Shown here one piece after another: positions 5,126-9,887 of a DNA stretch of 9,887 nt. The stretch covers positions 1 to 9,887 of the forward strand of contig JAGRHE010000098.1 in the NCBI GenBank assembly GCA_020445165.1, in the 5' to 3' direction. Source of the stretch: Gammaproteobacteria bacterium (GTDB lineage: Bacteria; Pseudomonadota; Gammaproteobacteria; Chromatiales; Sedimenticolaceae). The stretch's first letter is position 1. Every line of letters begins with the position of its first letter. The translations under genes and the position numbers were made by a program. The notes beneath the pieces are model-generated. The model worked only from the letters and a program-made list of their open reading frames with translations, ran no database searches and had not been told where the DNA came from.

Positions 5126-6259
5126 TCAATTGGCCGGACGCAGCCGCACCAGGCGGCCGTTGTCGGCGTCGGTCAGCAGGTAGAGCAGGCCATCCGGCCC
5201 CAGGCGTACGTCGCGGATGCGACCGAGCACATCGTCGAGCATCCGTTCTTCGTGCACGATCCTGCCGTCACGCAGTTCGAGTCGGACCAGCTGGCGGAAT
5301 TTCAGTGAACCGACGAACAGGTCGCCCTGCCAGGCCGGAAACGCGTCGCCGCTGTAGAACGCCATCCCCGATGGCGCGATCGAAGGCACCCAGTGGTACA
5401 GCGGTTGTGCCATGCCGTCCTTGTGCGTGCCTTCGCCGATCGCCGTGCCGATCACGTAGTTGACGCCATAGGTGATCACCGGCCAGCCGTAGTTGATGCC
5501 GGGCTGTGGCAGGTTGATCTCGTCGCCGCCCTGCGGACCGTGTTCATGGGTCCACAGGCGGTGGGTCGTCGGATGCAGGGTCGCGCCCTGCAGGTTGCGG
5601 TGGCCATAGCTGTAGATCTCGGGCCTGGCATCGCTGCGTCCGGCGAACGGGTTGTCGGCGGGTATCCGGCCGTCGTCGTGCAGCCGTATGACCGAGCCGG
5701 CATGGTCGTTCAGGTCCTGCGCGCGTTCGCGCTCTCCGCGATCGCCGAGCGTGATGAACAGGTAGCCGTCGCGGTCGAACACCAGGCGCGACCCGAAGTG
5801 GTGTCCGCTGCCGCTTTTCGGTTGCAGGCGGAACAGCACCTCGACGTCGTGCAGCTTGCGGCCGTCGAAGCGCCCACGTGCGACCGCCGTGCCGACGCCG
5901 CCGGCGCCGCGTTCGGCGTAACTGATGTAGACCAGCCGGTTGTCGCTGAATTGCGGATGCAGCACCACGTCGAGCAGGCCGCCCTGGCCGTGCGCGGCGA
6001 TCTCGGGCACACCGTCGACCGGCAACGGATCGAGCCTGCCTGGGGCATCGATGATGCGCAGCCGGCCGGGGCGCTCGCTGACCAGATAGCCGCCCTGCGG
6101 CAGGAACGCAACCGCCCATGGATGCTGTAGGCCGTCGCTGATGGTCTCCAGCACCAGGTCGGCCTGCTCGGTCCGGACGACCGTGCCCGAGGTGGCGGCA
6201 ACCGACGCCTGGTTCACGACCAGCAGGACCAGGGCGGGCAGCAGTAATGACTTCAACAT
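5126..6259 (-). CDS. yliI: PQQ-dependent aldose sugar dehydrogenase, YliI/Asd type
   Basis: The product has 377 residues, close to E. coli YliI (about 371). A signal peptide (MLKSLLLPALVLLVVNQASVAA, cleaved near 22) sends it to the periplasm. The six-bladed propeller of the soluble glucose dehydrogenase family follows: LQHPWAVAFLP (44-54), HGQGGLLDVVLHP (90-102), SGHHFGSRLVFD (151-162, holding the His expected to be the catalytic base), LGDRG (171-175), YSYGHRNLQG (216-225), EHGPQGGDEIN (239-249) and IRDVRLGPDGLLYLLTD (348-364). Such enzymes oxidise aldoses to lactones with PQQ and calcium, passing electrons to the respiratory chain. No PQQ synthesis genes are in the window. The frame is open back to 6409, but the signal peptide and the overlap with the upstream gene support the ATG at 6259. 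Its ribosome site is poor. It lies 64 bases after the large zinc-ribbon gene and nine before arfB. Confidence 0.95.
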   Translation of the reverse strand: MLKSLLLPALVLLVVNQASVAATSGTVVRTEQADLVLETISDGLQHPWAVAFLPQGGYLVSERPGRLRIIDAPGRLDPLPVDGVPEIAAHGQGGLLDVVLHPQFSDNRLVYISYAERGAGGVGTAVARGRFDGRKLHDVEVLFRLQPKSGSGHHFGSRLVFDRDGYLFITLGDRGERERAQDLNDHAGSVIRLHDDGRIPADNPFAGRSDARPEIYSYGHRNLQGATLHPTTHRLWTHEHGPQGGDEINLPQPGINYGWPVITYGVNYVIGTAIGEGTHKDGMAQPLYHWVPSIAPSGMAFYSGDAFPAWQGDLFVGSLKFRQLVRLELRDGRIVHEERMLDDVLGRIRDVRLGPDGLLYLLTDADNGRLVRLRPAN

Positions 6260-6289
6260 GACGTTCGCAGTATTGCGGTTGATCCGCCG

Positions 6290-6318
6290 ATTCTGCGCAA
6301 GCGACCTGATGCCGACAA
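6290..6318 (-). promoter_or_regulatory. Possible sigma-70-type promoter of yliI-arfB
   Basis: On the reverse strand, TTGTCG (complement of 6313-6318) and CAGAAT (complement of 6290-6295) are 17 bases apart. Each matches the consensus at four of six positions. A transcript from here would have a leader of about 25 bases before the yliI ATG at 6259. The site fits the short gap after the upstream stop at 6324, but the match is modest and could be chance. Confidence 0.3.
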
Positions 6319-6323
6319 GGGAA

Positions 6324-8516
6324 CTAACCTGCCGAAGACTGGGGTAAGGCGGCGTGTTGTGGGCCTGGTGGCAGGTTGGCGAATGCCGACTGCAGGGTGT
6401 CCAGGTCACGCATCAGGCGCTCGCGGCGCGGATTGGAATTGACGGCCATTGCGCTGTCGCGTGCTGCGCCAAAGGCCTGCTGCCAGGCCAAGTTCATGGC
6501 CAGCTGTGCATGGTAGTCGTCACCACCGGTGAGCAGCGTCGCTGCTGAGACCTTGCCGTCGGCCTGTCCGGCCAGTTCACTCTCGACCAGCGCGACCAGT
6601 TCCCGGCGTAGGCCGGCCACCGCATCGTGCGCCTGAACGGCGAGTCCGGCGGCGGCCTGCATCCTGCCGCGTTCGCGCGCGGCGGCACTGAGCCAGGCCA
6701 GGGCGCGGGCACGTACTGCCGGGTCGTCAATCTCGGCGACCAGTGCACGGGCCGCGATACCGTGCCCCGCCGAGGCCAGGCGCACCGCCAGGTCGGCCTG
6801 CGTGAGCAGTGCCTCGAGTTGGCTGTCGCCCATGCCTTCGATCGTTGCGACTGCGTCATCCACCTTGCCGGTCGTGGCATAGGTTTCCATCACCTGGCCC
6901 AGCAGGCGGGCGTCGGGCCGGCCGGGCAGGGCCGGGATCGCAGCACCGATGCGCAGCAGTAGCTCGTTCGCCGTGCGTTGGTCGTTGGCCCGGTGATAGG
7001 CGCGCGCGAGGTGAGTCAATGCCACCAGTTCGACGCGTGGGTCGGTGAGCGAACGCAACAGGGTGTTGCCGGCATCGAACCAGGTCTGCGCCGCTGCCGG
7101 AGCGGCATTCTCAGCAAGATGGGCCGCCATCTGGGCGTACAGGGCGATCCGCTCGACGAGCGGCAGGCGTGACAACTGCGCCGAGATCGTGGCCGGCAGG
7201 GCCTGTGGCCGCAGCTGATCGAATCCGGGCGTCAGCGGTGCCTGTTCGAGCAGCCACTGGGCCAGTGCGAGGTCGTCCTGCGCTTCATCGGCGAACAGCT
7301 CGCGCACCTCGCTGCTGACTTGCGCCTGCCGGCGTGGTTCGTTCTCGCGGGCGATCTGCCCGATGACCGGCAACAGCAGTTTCAGGCGTGCCGCCGGCGT
7401 GCCGGCGAGCAAGGCGGTGCGTGCCGCCGCCCGAACGTGGTCGGCTTTGAGTAGCTGTGTGGTCATCCGTTCCAGACGCAGCCGGGTCAAGGGCGCGGCG
7501 CTGGCATGGTTCTGCCAGTGCGTGATCATCAGCGCGAGCTCTGCGTCACCGACCTGGTAGGGCAGCAGGCCGGTCATTGCCGGCCGGGACCTGGCGGACG
7601 GACGCACCGCGCTGTCGACGACGGCAGGGCCTGCCGCGGTCGGTGGCAATGTCAGCCAGGGCTCGGCGTCGGCAACGACCGTTGCAGTCGAATCTGCGTC
7701 GAGCCCGCTGGTCGGCACGGCCAACTTGCGCAACAGGTCGTTGGCCATGTGCAGCGTGACCTGCTGGGCGCTGGCCGGGGCAATCACGGGTAAGGCGTTA
7801 CCCGTGGCGCGGTTGTCAGCCGCGGCCAGTTCCTGCGGCAGTCCCTCGGGGTCCTGCAGCATGAGTACCGCGCTACCGGCTCCGACCGCGAAGATCAGGC
7901 CGGCGGCCAGTCCATTGCGCAGGCGGTTGCCGAACCCCAGCTGGTACTGGAGTTCACGCCGCAGTTCGCGTTCGATCTCCTTGCGCAGCCTGGCCTCCTC
8001 GGCGATCTCGGCCTCGGCTTCGGCCTTTTCCTCGCGCGCCTTGCGGATATCCATGACCTTGCGCCGCATCTGCTCGCGCTTGCGCTTCTTCTGATCGACG
8101 GCATGGAACTTGGCCGCGACCACGCCGCACTCCGGGCACACGGCCGGTAGTGGTTCGGACAACGGCAGGCGCATGCCGTAGTTGCAGGCGTGACAGTGGA
8201 AGGCGTGGTAATCGACGTCCGGCTTGTCCATCAGCTCCCACGATTTCCAGTCCGGGGGAGCCAGCGTGTGCGAGTCGCGCAATGCCGAACGGGCACCGGC
8301 ATGGCGCAGGCGTGACACCAGGCGCTCTGCCCGGTCGCGATCGTCGGTGCGGTAAATCACCCGCTCGTCGTCGCGCTCGAACAGATTGATCGCGCGCTGC
8401 TCATCGAGTTTGAGCACGCGCATCACGTTGCTCATGATCTCGATCCGTCGCTCGCCTTCAGCGCCGCTACCGGAAAACACGATCTCGTAGCGGCCGTTCT
8501 TCTTCTTGCCTTCCAT
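6324..8516 (-). CDS. Large membrane protein: zinc ribbon, coiled coil, one membrane segment, helical-repeat C-terminal half
   Basis: The product has 730 residues and I do not recognise it as a named protein. Residues 8-80 (GRYEIVFSGSG..., then LKLDEQRAINLF and AERLVSRLRHAGARSAL) look like the small alpha-beta domain at the N-terminus of various gammaproteobacterial membrane proteins. A zinc ribbon follows: CHAC at 108-111 and CPEC at 127-130. Residues 142-190 are strongly charged (Lys, Arg, Glu), probably coiled coil, and 200-221 form one membrane segment (LRNGLAAGLIFAVGAGSAVL). The N-terminal half should face the cytoplasm. Residues 330-725 are Ala/Leu-rich paired helices, such as AVRLASAGHGIAARALVAEI and ALAWLSAAARERG, resembling a TPR or similar solenoid in the periplasm. 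The ATG at 8516 follows GGAAG at four bases; the open frame above it reads into the yheS tail. It lies between yheS and yliI, same strand. Confidence 0.85.
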   Translation of the reverse strand: MEGKKKNGRYEIVFSGSGAEGERRIEIMSNVMRVLKLDEQRAINLFERDDERVIYRTDDRDRAERLVSRLRHAGARSALRDSHTLAPPDWKSWELMDKPDVDYHAFHCHACNYGMRLPLSEPLPAVCPECGVVAAKFHAVDQKKRKREQMRRKVMDIRKAREEKAEAEAEIAEEARLRKEIERELRRELQYQLGFGNRLRNGLAAGLIFAVGAGSAVLMLQDPEGLPQELAAADNRATGNALPVIAPASAQQVTLHMANDLLRKLAVPTSGLDADSTATVVADAEPWLTLPPTAAGPAVVDSAVRPSARSRPAMTGLLPYQVGDAELALMITHWQNHASAAPLTRLRLERMTTQLLKADHVRAAARTALLAGTPAARLKLLLPVIGQIARENEPRRQAQVSSEVRELFADEAQDDLALAQWLLEQAPLTPGFDQLRPQALPATISAQLSRLPLVERIALYAQMAAHLAENAAPAAAQTWFDAGNTLLRSLTDPRVELVALTHLARAYHRANDQRTANELLLRIGAAIPALPGRPDARLLGQVMETYATTGKVDDAVATIEGMGDSQLEALLTQADLAVRLASAGHGIAARALVAEIDDPAVRARALAWLSAAARERGRMQAAAGLAVQAHDAVAGLRRELVALVESELAGQADGKVSAATLLTGGDDYHAQLAMNLAWQQAFGAARDSAMAVNSNPRRERLMRDLDTLQSAFANLPPGPQHAALPQSSAG

Positions 8517-8548
8517 TCGACTTCCAGTCCTTGTTCTTTTTCGACCCG

Positions 8549-8554
8549 AGTATA
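8549..8554 (-). promoter_or_regulatory. Possible -10 box in the yheS to zinc-ribbon-gene gap
   Basis: TATACT on the reverse strand (complement of 8549-8554) matches the -10 consensus at five of six positions. A start about seven bases downstream gives a leader near 26 bases, enough for the GGAAG ribosome site before the ATG at 8516. No good -35 box is present at 16-18 bases upstream. The hexamer sits in a near-palindrome, ACCCG-A-GTATAC-CGGGT at 8544-8560, so it could also be a binding site. It would let this gene be transcribed apart from yheS. Confidence 0.35.
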
Positions 8555-8607
8555 CCGGGTGCAGGCGGCAGCGGGTTCCCCGGCCGTGACTTGGCAGCCG
8601 AACGGAA

Positions 8608-9887
8608 TCAGCCCTCGGCGTCGGCCTGTTCCATCCGTTCGGCAGCCAGCAGCCATGCCTCTTCGGCCATGGCCAGCTCGGCGTCCAGCTGTCCCTTGCG
8701 CAGCAGCAGTTGCTGCAGGCGCTCCTTGGCGGTCGCTTCGTAGAGGCTGTTGTCACTCAGTTCGTTTTCAATCGATTCCTGCTGCTGTTGCAGCTGGTTC
8801 ATGTGTGTCTCGGCCTGTTCCAGGGCACGCTTCAAAGGCTGCAGCGCCTTGCGTCGCTGCGCCTCGCTGCGTTTGCGTTCGCGCTTTTCGTCGGCGCTGC
8901 CGCTGCGGCTGTCGTTGTCTTTCTGACGTGCCGCGCGCGTGTGTGCCGCCAGCCATGCCGGGTAGGCATCGAGTTCATCGTCGAATTCGCTGACCCCGCC
9001 TGCATGAACCATCAGCAGCCGGTCGCAGGTGACGCGCAGCAGGTGGCGATCGTGCGACACGATCAGCATGGCGCCGCTGAATTCCTGCAACGCCGTGGCC
9101 AGTGCCTGGCGCATCTCGATGTCGAGATGGTTGGTCGGCTCGTCGAGCAGCAGCAGGTTGGGGCGCTGGTAGATCAGCAATGCCAAGGCCAGGCGCGACT
9201 TCTCGCCGCCGGAAAAAGGCGCCACGGCGTCGAGCGCCTTGTCGCCGATGAAGCCGAAGCCGCCGAGGTAGTCACGCAGCGACTGCTCGCTGGCCATCGG
9301 GTCGAGACGCTGGACATGCTCCAGCGGCGACTGGGCCGGATCGAGCTGCTCCAGCTGGTGCTGGGCGAAGTAGCCGATGGCCAGGTGCTTGGCCGGATTG
9401 CGTTCACCCTGTTGCGTATCGATCACGCCGGCGAGCAACTTGATCAGGGTCGACTTGCCGGCACCATTGGGCCCGAGCAGGCCGACCCGGTCACCGGGGT
9501 TGAGCACCAGGCGCACGGCATCGATGACGCGCGTGCCGGCGTAACCGGCGGCACAGTTGTCCAGGGTTAGCAGCGGGTGCGGGTTTTTCTCCGGCTCGCG
9601 AAAGCTGAAGTGGAACGGCGAATCGACGTGCGCCGGCGCGATCAGCTCCATCCGTTCCAGGGCCTTGATCCGGCTCTGCGCCTGGCGCGCCTTGGTCGCC
9701 TTGGCCCGGAAGCGCTCGACGAAGCTGTGCATGTGCGCGATCTCACGCTGCTGCTTGTCGAACGCGGCCTGCTGGTTGGCCAGCTGTTGCGCACGCACCT
9801 GTTCGAAGGCGCTGTAATTGCCGCTGTACAGCGTGGCGCGCGACTGTTCGATGTTGAGGATGTGGCCGCAGACACTGTCGAGGAAGT
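8608..9887 (-). CDS. yheS: ABC-F ATPase YheS (C-terminal 425 residues, 5' end outside window)
   Basis: Reading from the window edge, the fragment starts inside the end of the first ATPase domain (FLDSVCGHILNIEQ, continuing YSGNYSAFE). The inter-domain linker follows, with VERFRAKATKARQAQSRIK and ALERMELIAPAHVDSPFHFS. The second ATPase domain holds Walker A GPNGAGKST (138-146), signature FSGGE (224-228), Walker B LLLLDEP with TNHLD (244-254) and the switch SHDRH (277-281). A charged C-terminal extension from about 330 is probably coiled coil. ABC-F proteins are soluble, lack membrane domains and bind the ribosomal E site to adjust stalled or slow translation; YheS is one of the four E. coli members. 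The motifs are intact, so it should be active. Compared with E. coli YheS (about 637 residues), roughly 210 residues are missing beyond the edge. The next gene downstream starts after 91 bases. Confidence 0.96.
   Translation of the reverse strand, partial: FLDSVCGHILNIEQSRATLYSGNYSAFEQVRAQQLANQQAAFDKQQREIAHMHSFVERFRAKATKARQAQSRIKALERMELIAPAHVDSPFHFSFREPEKNPHPLLTLDNCAAGYAGTRVIDAVRLVLNPGDRVGLLGPNGAGKSTLIKLLAGVIDTQQGERNPAKHLAIGYFAQHQLEQLDPAQSPLEHVQRLDPMASEQSLRDYLGGFGFIGDKALDAVAPFSGGEKSRLALALLIYQRPNLLLLDEPTNHLDIEMRQALATALQEFSGAMLIVSHDRHLLRVTCDRLLMVHAGGVSEFDDELDAYPAWLAAHTRAARQKDNDSRSGSADEKRERKRSEAQRRKALQPLKRALEQAETHMNQLQQQQESIENELSDNSLYEATAKERLQQLLLRKGQLDAELAMAEEAWLLAAERMEQADAEG

Noticed and set aside
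5393..6130. A 245-codon plus-strand frame opposite yliI
   Set aside because: It mirrors a confidently identified enzyme gene and its Ala/Val/Arg-rich translation shows no motif.
8710..9570. A 286-codon plus-strand frame opposite yheS
   Set aside because: Antisense shadow of a clear ABC-F gene; the translation has no signature.

Overview
The window looks like ordinary, GC-rich chromosomal DNA from a gammaproteobacterium. The best evidence is a set of proteins that match Escherichia/Pseudomonas-type families closely: the ABC-F ATPase YheS, the ribosome-rescue factor ArfB, the aldose dehydrogenase YliI, a YcbX-like MOSC protein, a DUF1415 protein and a PilT/PilU pilus ATPase. I see no rRNA, tRNA, CRISPR array, transposase, integrase, phage gene or plasmid function. 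Nothing here forms a recognisable defence or mobile system.

Layout, left to right. (1) 1-309, minus: the N-terminal part of a PilU/PilT-family retraction ATPase, cut by the window edge. (2) 400-1754, plus: a two-gene unit divergent from pilU, a MOSC-domain protein overlapping a DUF1415 protein by ATGA. (3) 1741-2007, minus: a small conserved-looking protein whose end overlaps the end of the DUF1415 gene. (4) 2191-2931, plus: a TauE/SafE-type membrane permease. A perfect 10-bp inverted repeat follows it, shared with the convergent gene. (5) 2971-3834, minus: an exported DUF2059-like protein with two similar halves. (6) A 320-base intergenic region, then 4155-4658, plus: a short protein that reads like a guanylate kinase without its ATP-binding P-loop. 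(7) 4703-9887, minus: a run of four same-strand genes transcribed right to left. These are yheS (5' end missing), a 730-residue zinc-ribbon/coiled-coil/transmembrane/helical-repeat protein, yliI (periplasmic PQQ-dependent aldose dehydrogenase) and arfB.

Functional threads are loose. YheS and ArfB both act on ribosomes. YliI and the DUF2059-like protein are exported. The MOSC protein probably belongs to molybdenum-cofactor-dependent reduction of N-hydroxylated compounds. The least understood and most interesting genes are the P-loop-less guanylate-kinase-like protein, the large zinc-ribbon membrane protein and the 88-residue protein at 1741-2007. All calls rest on reading the sequence and on recalled family patterns; no database search was run.
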